Assembly: GCF_043195105.1 (NCBI RefSeq)
Contig: NZ_JBAFWO010000012.1
Reading direction: 5' to 3' (one strand)
DNA: 64,000 nucleotides
From: NCEH01 sp002257205
Lineage (GTDB): Bacteria; Pseudomonadota; Alphaproteobacteria; Rhizobiales; Xanthobacteraceae
The notes beneath the pieces are model-generated. The model saw nothing but the letters and a program-made list of their open reading frames with translations, did not search any database and was not told the DNA's origin. This document shows positions 51,197 to 58,941 of the stretch, one piece after another; within the stretch, counting starts at the first letter, position 1, and each line of letters begins with the position of its first letter. The position numbers and the translations under genes are program-made.

Positions 51197-52180
51197 TCAG
51201 GCGAGGGCGACGTTGACCGTGCTTTCGGTCAATTCCACGCCGAAGCAGCGCTGGTACAGTTCCGCCACCAGCGCGCGCTCCAGCTCGTCGCACTTGTTGA
51301 GGAAGGTCACGCGCAAAGCGAAGGCGAGATCCTTGAAGATGTCCGCATTCTCGGCCCAGGTGATGACCGTGCGCGGGCTCATGACGGTGGAAAGATCACC
51401 GTTGATGAACGCGCTGCGGGTCAGATCCGCGAGGCGCACCATGCGGTTGACGATGTCGCGCCCCTCTGGGGTCTGATAATGCTTCGCCTTGGCGAGCACG
51501 ATCTCGACTTCCTTGTCGTGGGCGAGATAGTTCAGGGTGGTGACGATGGACCAGCGGTCCATCTGGCCCTGGTTGATCTGCTGCGTGCCGTGATAGAGCC
51601 CGGTCGTGTCGCCGAGGCCGACCGTATTGGCGGTGGCGAACAGGCGGAACGAGGGATGCGGGCGAATGACCCGGTTCTGATCCAGCAGGGTCAGGCGGCC
51701 GGAGACTTCCAGCACGCGCTGGATCACGAACATCACGTCCGGGCGGCCGGCGTCATATTCGTCGAACACCAAAGCGATGTTGTTCTGCAGCGCCCAGGGC
51801 AGGATGCCGTCGCGGAATTCGGTGACCTGCAGGCCATCCTTCACGACGATCGCATCCTTGCCGATCAGGTCGATACGGCTGATATGGCTGTCGAGATTGA
51901 TGCGGATGCAGGGCCAGTTGAGGCGCGCCGCCACCTGCTCGATATGGGTGGATTTGCCGGTGCCGTGATAGCCGGTCACCATCACGCGCCGGTTGTGCGC
52001 GAAGCCGGCGAGGATGGCGAGGGTGGTGGGACGGTCGAACAGATAGTCAGGGTCGAGATCCGGAACATGACTTTCGGCCTCGGAAAAGGCCGGCACTTCC
52101 ATGTCGATGTCGATGCCGAACACCTGGCGCACCGACACCTTCATATCCGGGGTCGGGGCAATGGTCTCGGTGCCGCTCAT
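51197..52180 (-). CDS. cobS: Cobaltochelatase subunit CobS
   Basis: A 327-residue AAA+ ATPase of the cobaltochelatase. The start at 52180 is favoured by GGAGG five bases upstream. Walker A is GYHGTGKSTHIEQVA, Walker B is IALVFDEYDAGRPDVM, and sensor residues are in SFRLFATANTVGLGD. The N-terminal block VRQVFGIDIDMEVPAFSEAE is CobS-specific. It pairs with CobT to power CobN. A J-domain protein gene lies upstream in the same orientation, as commonly found in alphaproteobacteria. Confidence 0.96.
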   Translation of the reverse strand: MSGTETIAPTPDMKVSVRQVFGIDIDMEVPAFSEAESHVPDLDPDYLFDRPTTLAILAGFAHNRRVMVTGYHGTGKSTHIEQVAARLNWPCIRINLDSHISRIDLIGKDAIVVKDGLQVTEFRDGILPWALQNNIALVFDEYDAGRPDVMFVIQRVLEVSGRLTLLDQNRVIRPHPSFRLFATANTVGLGDTTGLYHGTQQINQGQMDRWSIVTTLNYLAHDKEVEIVLAKAKHYQTPEGRDIVNRMVRLADLTRSAFINGDLSTVMSPRTVITWAENADIFKDLAFALRVTFLNKCDELERALVAELYQRCFGVELTESTVNVALA

Positions 52181-52313
52181 AACGCCTCCGTATGCGCTTG
52201 CTGGGTTCGCGCGCGTCGTCTTGCTTGTTGATCCGTGCGGCACCTTAAAGGTTTTTCCGCTGCTGCAAAAATTCTCTCGGCGGGGCGTCTCGTCGCGGCC
52301 GCCATCCGCGTAT

Positions 52314-52907
52314 TCAACAAAAACCGGCCTGTTTCAGGGTGTTGTAGGCCTGGATGACACTGCGCAACCGGTCTTCGGCGGAACGGTCGCCGCCATTCAC
52401 GTCGGGATGGTGGCGCTTCACCAATTCCTTGAAGCGCGCCTTGATCTCCACCCCGGTGGCGGAGATTTCCAGGCCGAGCACTTCCAGCGCCTGCCGCTCC
52501 AGGGTGCGGACGATGCGGCCTTCCGGCTGGGGCGCCTCGAAGCCGGCGGTGCCGCCCATCTCCTGGGTGAAGCCGAACGGGTCGCGATGGGCACCCGCGG
52601 TTGCGGGGTCCGCGCCGCGCGTTCCCATTTTCCAGGTGGGGCGATGGCCGGTGACGGCGTCCTTCTGATAGGCGAACACGGCATCATCGCTCATGCCGGC
52701 GAAATAATTGTACGATTGGTTGTACTGCTTCACATGGTCGATGCAGTAATTCCAATATTCCCCTTCCGCCGCTCGCCCCTTGGGGGCGCGGTGCGTGCCG
52801 TCGCGCGTGCAGCCGGGCCAGTCGCAGGTGGCGCAGGTGGGCCTGCGCAGGCGATCGGCACTGGGCTTCACCCGAATGCTGTCGAAGAAGGGGGAGTCGT
52901 TCTTCAT
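52314..52907 (-). CDS. J-domain protein with N-terminal Cys motif
   Basis: A 197-residue cytoplasmic protein. The N-terminal half has Cys/His ligands for a possible zinc site (CATCDWPGCTRDGTH, then YWNYCIDHVKQYNQSYNYF). The C-terminal 65 residues form a J domain with the essential HPD in ELVKRHHPDVNGGDRSAE. It should stimulate a DnaK-type chaperone. This family sits between cobS and bolA in many alphaproteobacteria; the client is unknown. The start at 52907 gives the family start MKNDSPFFDSIRVKP. It is divergent from bolA. Confidence 0.9.
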   Translation of the reverse strand: MKNDSPFFDSIRVKPSADRLRRPTCATCDWPGCTRDGTHRAPKGRAAEGEYWNYCIDHVKQYNQSYNYFAGMSDDAVFAYQKDAVTGHRPTWKMGTRGADPATAGAHRDPFGFTQEMGGTAGFEAPQPEGRIVRTLERQALEVLGLEISATGVEIKARFKELVKRHHPDVNGGDRSAEDRLRSVIQAYNTLKQAGFC

Positions 52908-53139
52908 AATTCGATTATGGCCGTCGCGCCGCAGTGCGGCAAGCAAGGGGATGAAAACAGGAAGGCCGCCTGAGGCGGTGCCGAAAGGGCAGGCGCGGCC
53001 CGATGGTGCGTCGGGCATCTTCGCAGATATAGGATTGCCCGCGCTTTTGCGCCATGGCGCATTGATCCAATCCTGTGCATCGCGCCCGCGCCTTCGGCCG
53101 CATTGACGGCGCGGCGATGGCGGCGTTACCTCTTCGCCC

Positions 53140-53478
53140 ATGGAACCTTCATCCACGACGACGCATCTTGCGCGCATCCGCTCCACGCTTCAGGCGGGGT
53201 TGACGCCGGCCGGCCTGGAGGTGGAGGACGAAAGCGCCCTGCACGCGGGCCATGGCGGGGCCACCCGCCGGGCCGATGGCGGCATCACCCATCTGCGGGT
53301 CCGTGTGGTGGCGCAGGCCTTCACCGGCAAGAGCCGGGTGGAACGTCACCGGCTTGTGAACACCCTGCTCGCCCAGGAGATCGCGGAAGGGCTCCACGCC
53401 ATCGCCATCGACGCCAAAGCACCGGGCGAGACGGCGCCGGGCGAAAGGGCACGGGGCGAAGGGGCACGGGGCGCATAG
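53140..53478 (+). CDS. bolA: BolA-family protein
   Basis: A 112-residue BolA protein: HAGHGGATRRADGGITHLRV, then AFTGKSRVERHRLVNTLLAQ with the FxGxSxxxRHRxV motif that contains the conserved His involved in Fe-S binding with monothiol glutaredoxins. It ends in a low-complexity tail (GETAPGERARGEGARGA). It is divergent from the J-domain gene and is followed after 2 bp by queC, so the two are co-transcribed. Confidence 0.92.
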   Translation: MEPSSTTTHLARIRSTLQAGLTPAGLEVEDESALHAGHGGATRRADGGITHLRVRVVAQAFTGKSRVERHRLVNTLLAQEIAEGLHAIAIDAKAPGETAPGERARGEGARGA

Positions 53479-53480
53479 CC

Positions 53481-54236
53481 ATGGACGCGCCCGCCGGTTC
53501 CGCCGCGTCCCCGATGACCGCAGAGGAGGGGATCGTCGCCGACGGCGCGTTGGTGCTGTTTTCCGGCGGCCAGGATTCCACCACCTGCCTTGCCTGGGCG
53601 CTGGAACGCTTCGCGCGGGTGGAAACCCTCGGCTTCGATTATGGCCAGCGCCACCGGGTGGAACTCGACGCGCGGCAGAAGCTGCGGCCGGCGCTTTCCG
53701 CGCTCGATCCGCGCTGGGCCGCGCGGCTGGGCGAAGACCACACGCTCTCCCTCGACGCGCTCGCCGCCGTCTCCGACACCGCCTTGACGCGCGACGTGGA
53801 GATTTCCATGGGTGCGAACGGCCTGCCCAACACCTTCGTGCCGGGCCGCAACATCCTCTTCCTCACCTTCGCCGCCGCGCTCGCCTATCGGCGCGGCCTG
53901 CGCCACATCGTCGGCGGCATGTGCGAGACCGATTTCTCCGGCTATCCCGATTGCCGCGACGACACCATCAAGGCGGTCCAGGTGGCGCTTAATCTCGGCA
54001 TGGATAGCCGCTTCGTGCTGCACACGCCGCTGATGTGGATCGACAAGGCGCAGACCTGGGACCTCGCCGCCCAATTGGGCGGGACGGCGCTGGTGGATCT
54101 GATCGTGGAAGAGACCCACACCTGCTATCTCGGCGAACGCGGGGCGCGCCACGACTGGGGCCATGGCTGCGGCACGTGCCCGGCCTGCCATCTGCGGGCG
54201 GAGGGCTATCGCCGCTTCGCCGCCACGCGCAGCTGA
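53481..54236 (+). CDS. queC: 7-cyano-7-deazaguanine synthase
   Basis: A 251-residue QueC, the ATP-dependent enzyme converting 7-carboxy-7-deazaguanine to preQ0 for queuosine. The PP-loop is ALVLFSGGQDSTTCLAWALE. Other blocks are LGFDYGQRHRVELDARQ, NTFVPGRNILFLTFAAALAY and CETDFSGYPDCRDDTIKA. The C-terminal zinc ligands are in ETHTCYLGERG and GHGCGTCPACHLRAEGY (C-x-n-C-x2-C-x2-C). It begins 2 bp after the bolA stop, so is probably coupled to it. Confidence 0.95.
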   Translation: MDAPAGSAASPMTAEEGIVADGALVLFSGGQDSTTCLAWALERFARVETLGFDYGQRHRVELDARQKLRPALSALDPRWAARLGEDHTLSLDALAAVSDTALTRDVEISMGANGLPNTFVPGRNILFLTFAAALAYRRGLRHIVGGMCETDFSGYPDCRDDTIKAVQVALNLGMDSRFVLHTPLMWIDKAQTWDLAAQLGGTALVDLIVEETHTCYLGERGARHDWGHGCGTCPACHLRAEGYRRFAATRS

Positions 54237-54249
54237 AGGAGAGGCGAGA

Positions 54250-54654
54250 ATGAAACGCTCGGCATCCCGCGCCACGGCCGGCGCGCTCGCGTGCGGCCTT
54301 CTGGTGCTCGGCCTTCTGGCGCTCGGCTTTCTGGCGCTCGGCCTTGCCGCGCTGCCCCGGCCCGCCGCTGCGGCGAGCTTCGATTGCGCCGCCGCCAAGG
54401 CGCCGGATGAAAAGGCCGTCTGCGCCACCCGCAGCCTCAATGATCTCGATGTGAAGATGGCGACCCAATACGCCATCGTTACCCGCCTGGTCGGCATGGG
54501 CCGGCGCGGCGACCTCCAGGACCAGCAGCGCGCCTTTCTCAAGCAGCGCGCCGCCTGCGGCAGCAACGTCGCTTGCATCGCCAAGGCCTATCAGGACCGG
54601 ATCGCGGTGTTCGAGGGCGTGCTGGACGGGGTGGTGTCGCTCGGGCCGTTCTGA
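54250..54654 (+). CDS. Small secreted LprI/DUF1311-like protein
   Basis: A 134-residue secreted protein. The signal peptide is unusually long and contains a fourfold LxxLG repeat (GLLVLGLLALGFLALGLAAL). The mature part resembles the lysozyme-inhibitor LprI N-terminal family (SFDCAAAKAPDEKAVCATRS, LKQRAACGSNVACIAKAYQD) with four Cys probably in two disulfides. It starts 13 bp after queC with GGAGAGG upstream, on the same strand. Lysozyme inhibition is a family-level guess. Confidence 0.8.
   Translation: MKRSASRATAGALACGLLVLGLLALGFLALGLAALPRPAAAASFDCAAAKAPDEKAVCATRSLNDLDVKMATQYAIVTRLVGMGRRGDLQDQQRAFLKQRAACGSNVACIAKAYQDRIAVFEGVLDGVVSLGPF
54295..54354. repeat. Four tandem 15-bp repeats in a signal peptide
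   Basis: GGCCTTCTGGTGCTC and three variants (two at one difference from each other) encode the hydrophobic core GLLVL-GLLAL-GFLAL-GLAAL. The unit keeps the frame, so copy-number changes would alter signal-peptide length without a frameshift. Confidence 0.85.
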
Positions 54655-54902
54655 GGCGTCTCCGAGGCCTCGGCGCGCGGTGGGGGCGGGACAGGTTTGC
54701 CGCGCGGTGGATTCAGGACCGGCGCGCGGCGCCACACCGCCTCCGGTCGGAGGCGCGCGGTGGCCACGCTTAGGCAGGTTTGCCGCGCCTGTCGCGCGGC
54801 GCGGATTCATCTGTGGCGAACCTTCGCCCGAAATCGCGGTGTCATGGGCCGAAAAGGCGCGGTCAAGCGCCAGGAAACCGCTCTTCGTCCGCGCTAAGCC
54901 AT

Positions 54903-54918
54903 TGTTTCACGTGAAACA
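54903..54918. promoter_or_regulatory. parS centromere site (ParB-binding)
   Basis: TGTTTCACGTGAAACA, a perfect 16-bp palindrome identical to the bacterial chromosomal parS consensus. It is in the non-coding gap between the LprI-like and GNAT genes, a normal place for parS. ParB would load here and spread, which implies an origin-proximal location or a plasmid/chromid with the same ParB. No second copy occurs in the window. Confidence 0.9.
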
Positions 54919-54936
54919 TTTTGATGAGATCAGGGC

Positions 54937-55461
54937 TCAGGCGAACGGCACATTACTTTCCGCATCGCCCAGCGGCCGTTGCATCAGCACGGTATCCAGC
55001 CAGCGGCCGAACTTGAGCCCGGTATTTTGCAGCACCCCGATATCCGCGAACCCGCAGGCGCGATGCAGCGCGATGGAGCCGGAATTGGCGCTATCCCCGA
55101 TCACCGCCACCATCTGCCGATAGCCGCGCGCCTCGCTCTCGGCGATCAGCATGTTCATGAGCGCCCGCCCGATGCCGCGCTGCTGCGCGAACGGGGCGAC
55201 ATAGACCGAATTCTCCACCGTCCAGCGATAGGCCACGCGCGGGCGGAAGACGCCGGCATAGGCATAGCCGAGCACCGTGCCGTCGGGATCGAGCGCGGTG
55301 AAATAAGGATAGCCGTCGGCGACCAGGGCTTCGAAGCGGCGGGTCATTTCGGAGAGGTCCGGCGGCTCCAGCTCGAACGAGGCGGTGCCGGTGCGCACGG
55401 CCGCTTCATAGATGACGTGGATGCCGGGAAGGTCGGAATGGGTCGCGAGGCGGATCAGCAT
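54937..55461 (-). CDS. GNAT N-acetyltransferase (phosphinothricin-acetyltransferase-like)
   Basis: A 174-residue acyltransferase: MLIRLATHSDLPGIHVIYEA, ALDPDGTVLGYAYAGVFRPR, ENSVYVAPFAQQRGIGRALM with the acetyl-CoA-binding QxxGxG/A loop, and GSIALHRACGFADIGVLQNT. The order and the YRWTVENSVYV block match the PAT/BAR and L-methionine-sulfoximine N-acetyltransferase family. The start at 55461 is the family Met; longer frames begin earlier. The natural substrate is likely an amino-acid analogue but cannot be specified. Confidence 0.88.
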   Translation of the reverse strand: MLIRLATHSDLPGIHVIYEAAVRTGTASFELEPPDLSEMTRRFEALVADGYPYFTALDPDGTVLGYAYAGVFRPRVAYRWTVENSVYVAPFAQQRGIGRALMNMLIAESEARGYRQMVAVIGDSANSGSIALHRACGFADIGVLQNTGLKFGRWLDTVLMQRPLGDAESNVPFA

Positions 55462-55536
55462 GGCGGCGTCATAAAGCGTTTTGGCGCGCAGTGGAAACCG
55501 GTTTGTGTGAAGAGAACGCGCAGGCCGCAAAATGAA

Positions 55537-55562
55537 AAGGCCCCGGCTTGCACCGGGGCCTT
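55537..55562 (-). terminator. Terminator of the BI-1 family gene
   Basis: On the minus strand AAGGCCCCGG, loop TGCAAG, CCGGGGCCTT, then TTCATTTT: a 10-bp GC-rich stem with a T-rich tail, 36 bp after the stop at 55598. Because the stem ends in AAAA on the other strand it could also act in the plus direction. Confidence 0.85.
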
Positions 55563-55597
55563 CCGTGTCTTTACCGTCGCGCGTGGCGCGGGGCGGA

Positions 55598-56386
55598 TCA
55601 GTTGCTGTTGCGGTTGCCGAACAGCTGGAGCAGCATCATGAACATGTTGATGAAGTCCAGGTACAGCGCCAGCGCGCCCATGATGGCCTTCTTGCCCATG
55701 GTGGCGCTGTCGTCGCCCTGGAAATACATCTCCTTGATGCGCTGGGTGTCGTAGGCGGTGAGGCCCGCGAACACCAGCACGCCCACCACGGACACGATGA
55801 ACTGCAGCATCGTGGAGCCGAGGAAGATGTTGACCACCGAGGCGATGATGATGCCGAACAGGCCCATGATCAGGAACGAGCCCATCGCCGACAGGTCGCG
55901 CTTGGTGGAGTAGCCATAAAGGCTCAACGCGCCAAACGTGGCCGCGGTGATGAAGAACACCCGGACGACGCTCTCATGGGTGTACACGAGGAAGATCGTC
56001 GCGAGCGAAACGCCCACCAGGCCCGCATAGACCCAGAAGGTGGCCTGGGCCGCGCCCACGCTCATGTTCTGGATGCGGAAGCTGAGGAAGAACACCGCCG
56101 CGAGCGGGGCGAGCATCACCACCCACTTCAGCGGGCTCACGAACAGGGCATAGCCGAACTTGGTCAGCATGATGCCACCGGCCACCTGACCCGCCGCCTG
56201 GCTGGGATCGGTGGTCACGGACAGCATGAACACGCCCAGCGCGGCCAGGCCGGTGATGGCGAGGCCGAGGGTCATGTAATTGTAGACACTCAGCATATAG
56301 CTGCGGAGGCCCTGGTCGATCGCGGCCTCCGAGCGCGTCACCGTCGTTCCGTAACGCCCGGCGACGTTGCGATCATAATCGGACAT
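55598..56386 (-). CDS. Bax-inhibitor-1/YccA family membrane protein
   Basis: A 262-residue protein with seven membrane segments (e.g. LGLAITGLAALGVFMLSVTT, WVVMLAPLAAVFFLSFRI, GSFLIMGLFGIIIASVVNIF, QFIVSVVGVLVFAGLTAYDT). The conserved C-terminal Asp pair sensing pH/Ca2+ lies in AYDTQRIKEM and LYLDFINMF. The start at 56386 has GGAG seven bases upstream. Bacterial members are pH-dependent Ca2+ leak channels or FtsH regulators. Monocistronic with a strong terminator. Confidence 0.92.
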   Translation of the reverse strand: MSDYDRNVAGRYGTTVTRSEAAIDQGLRSYMLSVYNYMTLGLAITGLAALGVFMLSVTTDPSQAAGQVAGGIMLTKFGYALFVSPLKWVVMLAPLAAVFFLSFRIQNMSVGAAQATFWVYAGLVGVSLATIFLVYTHESVVRVFFITAATFGALSLYGYSTKRDLSAMGSFLIMGLFGIIIASVVNIFLGSTMLQFIVSVVGVLVFAGLTAYDTQRIKEMYFQGDDSATMGKKAIMGALALYLDFINMFMMLLQLFGNRNSN

Positions 56387-56610
56387 CGTCATTCTCCACT
56401 TCGACCGCGGGATCATGGGCGCGGCCTTCCGGCCGAGCCGCCCCAGCGGTTCACGGTCAATATGGTGGGTTCGAAATGTGGCGGCAAGAGACCGTTTCGT
56501 GAAATTTCCGCAACGTCACCTGCGCCCGCCATCCCGCGCCCGGACCTTTTGCATGATAGCATGGGCGGAACGGGCCGGGGCATAATTGCCCGCTGGCGGG
56601 GGGCAAATTC

Positions 56611-57438
56611 ATGGGCGCTGGGGGGCGTCTTTCCATTCGCGCGCTTGCGGGCGCAGCGCTGGTCGCCTGCGGGCTCGCCGCATCGGCGCAGCGCGCCTGC
56701 GCGGGCGCATGGACGCTCAAGGAATCCGGTGTCCAGGCCTATCTCCAGTCCACCATGACGCGGGCCGACCACGCCTTCGACGGGTCGTCGAACCTTTATG
56801 CGGCGCAGACCTACGACAAGGTTTCCACCCAATTGTTCATGGAGGTCGGCGCCACCGACAGCCTGACCTTGATCGTCGCGCCGGAACTGCTCTCCATCTC
56901 GCTCGCAAGCCCGGCGGACACCTCCTATTTCGGGCCCGGCTATACCGATCTCGGCGGGCGGGTGAAGATCGCGGAGGGCGATGGTTTCGTGGCCTCGCTC
57001 CAGGCGGTTGCGCGCTTTCCCGGCGCCAAGCCGAGCGAGGGGCCGGCGGTCATCGGCTATGTGAATGGCGAGCTGGACCTGCGGGGGCTGGCCGGCTGGA
57101 ACTTCGTCCTGTGGGGCCTGCCGTCGTTCCTCGATCTCGAACTGGCCCAGCGCCTGCGCTTCGGCGCGCCGCCCGACGAATGGCGGCTGGATGCCACCCT
57201 CGGGGTGCGCATCGCGCCGCGCTGGCTGGTGCTGGCCCAATCCTTCAACGTGATGTCGGAAGGCGCGGGGGAGGCGCCCTATTTCGACGCCTCCTATGAA
57301 TATTACAAAGTGCAGATGGGCGTGATGTACGACGTGTCCGAGAGCTTCGCGGTCCAGGCGAGTCTGGTGACCACCTATTTCGCTCGCAACGCCTTGCAGG
57401 AGAACGGGCTCGTCCTCGCCGCCCAGTATCGCTACTGA
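56611..57438 (+). CDS. Putative outer-membrane beta-barrel protein
   Basis: A 275-residue secreted protein of no recognised family. The signal peptide ends around AQRACAG. The mature sequence alternates polar and hydrophobic residues (VQAYLQSTMTRADHAFDGSS, KVSTQLFMEVGATDSLTLIV, FAVQASLVTTYFARNALQEN) and ends with aromatic residues ...LAAQYRY, as typical for outer-membrane barrels. No ligand clue. Its 3' end overlaps the arylesterase gene by 7 bp on the opposite strand. Confidence 0.7.
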   Translation: MGAGGRLSIRALAGAALVACGLAASAQRACAGAWTLKESGVQAYLQSTMTRADHAFDGSSNLYAAQTYDKVSTQLFMEVGATDSLTLIVAPELLSISLASPADTSYFGPGYTDLGGRVKIAEGDGFVASLQAVARFPGAKPSEGPAVIGYVNGELDLRGLAGWNFVLWGLPSFLDLELAQRLRFGAPPDEWRLDATLGVRIAPRWLVLAQSFNVMSEGAGEAPYFDASYEYYKVQMGVMYDVSESFAVQASLVTTYFARNALQENGLVLAAQYRY

Positions 57439-58079
57439 ACCCCCGCCGGCTTTTGCCCGCCGATCTTGGCGATGAACGCCTCCACCTGCGGCAGCATGCC
57501 GGAGACGATCCGCGCCACCCCTTGCGCGGTCGGGTGCAGCCCGTCGGGCAGGTTCAGGCTGCGGTCTCCCACGATGCCGTCGAGGAAAAACGGATAAAGC
57601 GGCAGCCCGTATTGGGCGGCTAAGTCCGGATAGATGGAATCGAATTCGCGCCGATACGCCACATCCATATTGGTCGAGGCCCGCATGCCCGCCAGCAAGA
57701 CCGGAATGTTGCGCGCCTTCAGGCGGACGATGATCTCGCCCAGGGCCTGGCGCGGAATGTCCGGGTTGAGGCCGCGCAGCATGTCGTTGGCACCGAGCTC
57801 CAGGATCACGCCGTCGGTGCCCGCCGGCACGCTCCAGTCGAGCCGGGCGAGCCCGCCGCTCGCCGTGTCGCCCGAGACGCCGGCATTGGCCACGCTGACG
57901 TCATAGCCCTTTGCGCGCAGGGCGGTTTCGAGCTGGGCGGCGAAGCTGTCGGCGCGGGGCAGGTTGTAGCCGGCGGTCAGGCTGTCGCCCAAGGCCACCA
58001 GCTTCACCGTCTTGGCGGCGGCGGGTGCTGACGCAAACGTGAATGCGACCATAAGCGCGATCAGCCCTTTCCGCGACAT
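57432..58079 (-). CDS. Periplasmic SGNH arylesterase (TesA-like)
   Basis: A 215-residue esterase. The start at 58079 gives a signal peptide (LIALMVAFTFASAPAAA-K). SGNH blocks: GDSLTAGYNLPR (Ser, block I), GVSGDTASGGLARLDW (Gly, block II), LELGANDMLRGLNPDI (Asn, block III), and LPDGLHPTAQGVARI (Asp-His, block V). It resembles TesA/arylesterase. It is divergent from a LolD/FtsX-type exporter, the same linkage as tesA-ybbA-ybbP in many proteobacteria, which suggests a joint role in lipid or lysolipid handling. Confidence 0.92.
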   Translation of the reverse strand: MSRKGLIALMVAFTFASAPAAAKTVKLVALGDSLTAGYNLPRADSFAAQLETALRAKGYDVSVANAGVSGDTASGGLARLDWSVPAGTDGVILELGANDMLRGLNPDIPRQALGEIIVRLKARNIPVLLAGMRASTNMDVAYRREFDSIYPDLAAQYGLPLYPFFLDGIVGDRSLNLPDGLHPTAQGVARIVSGMLPQVEAFIAKIGGQKPAGVQ

Positions 58080-58227
58080 GAATGACGTTCCATATGCCCC
58101 AAGCGCCGGACGCCGTCCGGCCGCGCGTCCCCGACGCGCCCATCCTAGCGCCGCCGCGCGCGCCATGCGGAGCCAAGAGACGCGCTCCGCCTGATGCCGC
58201 GCGACGTGCGAACCGATCTGAGACCGC

Positions 58228-58941
58228 ATGGATACTCACTCCTCTCCCGCGCCCGCCATCACGCTGACCGATGTGGATCTCTCGCTCGGCAGCGGGGCGG
58301 CACGGGTGCATGTGCTGAAGAGCGTATCGCTTGCCATCGGCGCGGGCGAGACCGTGGGACTGGTCGGGCCGTCAGGCTCTGGCAAATCGACTTTGCTCAT
58401 GGTGATGGCGGGCCTCGAACGGGTGGACGGCGGGGAAGTGCGGGTGGCCTGCGAGGTGCTGACGGGGCGTGGCGAGGATGCGCTCGCGCGCTTCCGTGGT
58501 GCCCATGTGGGGATCGTGTTCCAATCCTTCCACCTCATCCCCACCATGACGGCGCTGGAAAATGTCGCCATTCCGCTGGAACTCGCCGGACGTGCCGATG
58601 CGTTTGCCCGCGCGACGGCGGAATTGGAGGCGGTGGGTCTTGGCGGGCGGCTCTCCCATTATCCCTCGCAATTGTCGGGTGGCGAGCAGCAGCGCGTGGC
58701 GGTCGCCCGCGCGCTCGCGCCCCATCCCTCGATCCTGGTGGCGGACGAGCCGACCGGAAATCTCGACGAGGCGACGGGGCGGCAGATCATGGACCTGCTA
58801 TTCGCCGCCCATCTGGCGCGTGGGACCACGCTCGTCCTCGTGACCCACGATGCGGCACTGGCCGCGCGCTGCGGGCGCACCGTGCGCCTGCGTTCGGGGC
58901 GGATCGAGGCCGACAGCGCTCAGTCCAAGGTGACGGCATGA
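58228..58941 (+). CDS. ABC exporter ATPase (LolD/YbbA-like)
   Basis: A 237-residue ATPase: Walker A GLVGPSGSGKSTLLMVMAGL, Q-loop GIVFQSFHLIPTMTA, signature YPSQLSGGEQQRVAVARALA, Walker B ILVADEPTGNLDEATG, H-loop LVTHDAALAA. This is the MacB/LolD subgroup. The stop overlaps the permease start (ATGA at 58938-58941), so the two subunits are made together. Confidence 0.94.
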   Translation: MDTHSSPAPAITLTDVDLSLGSGAARVHVLKSVSLAIGAGETVGLVGPSGSGKSTLLMVMAGLERVDGGEVRVACEVLTGRGEDALARFRGAHVGIVFQSFHLIPTMTALENVAIPLELAGRADAFARATAELEAVGLGGRLSHYPSQLSGGEQQRVAVARALAPHPSILVADEPTGNLDEATGRQIMDLLFAAHLARGTTLVLVTHDAALAARCGRTVRLRSGRIEADSAQSKVTA

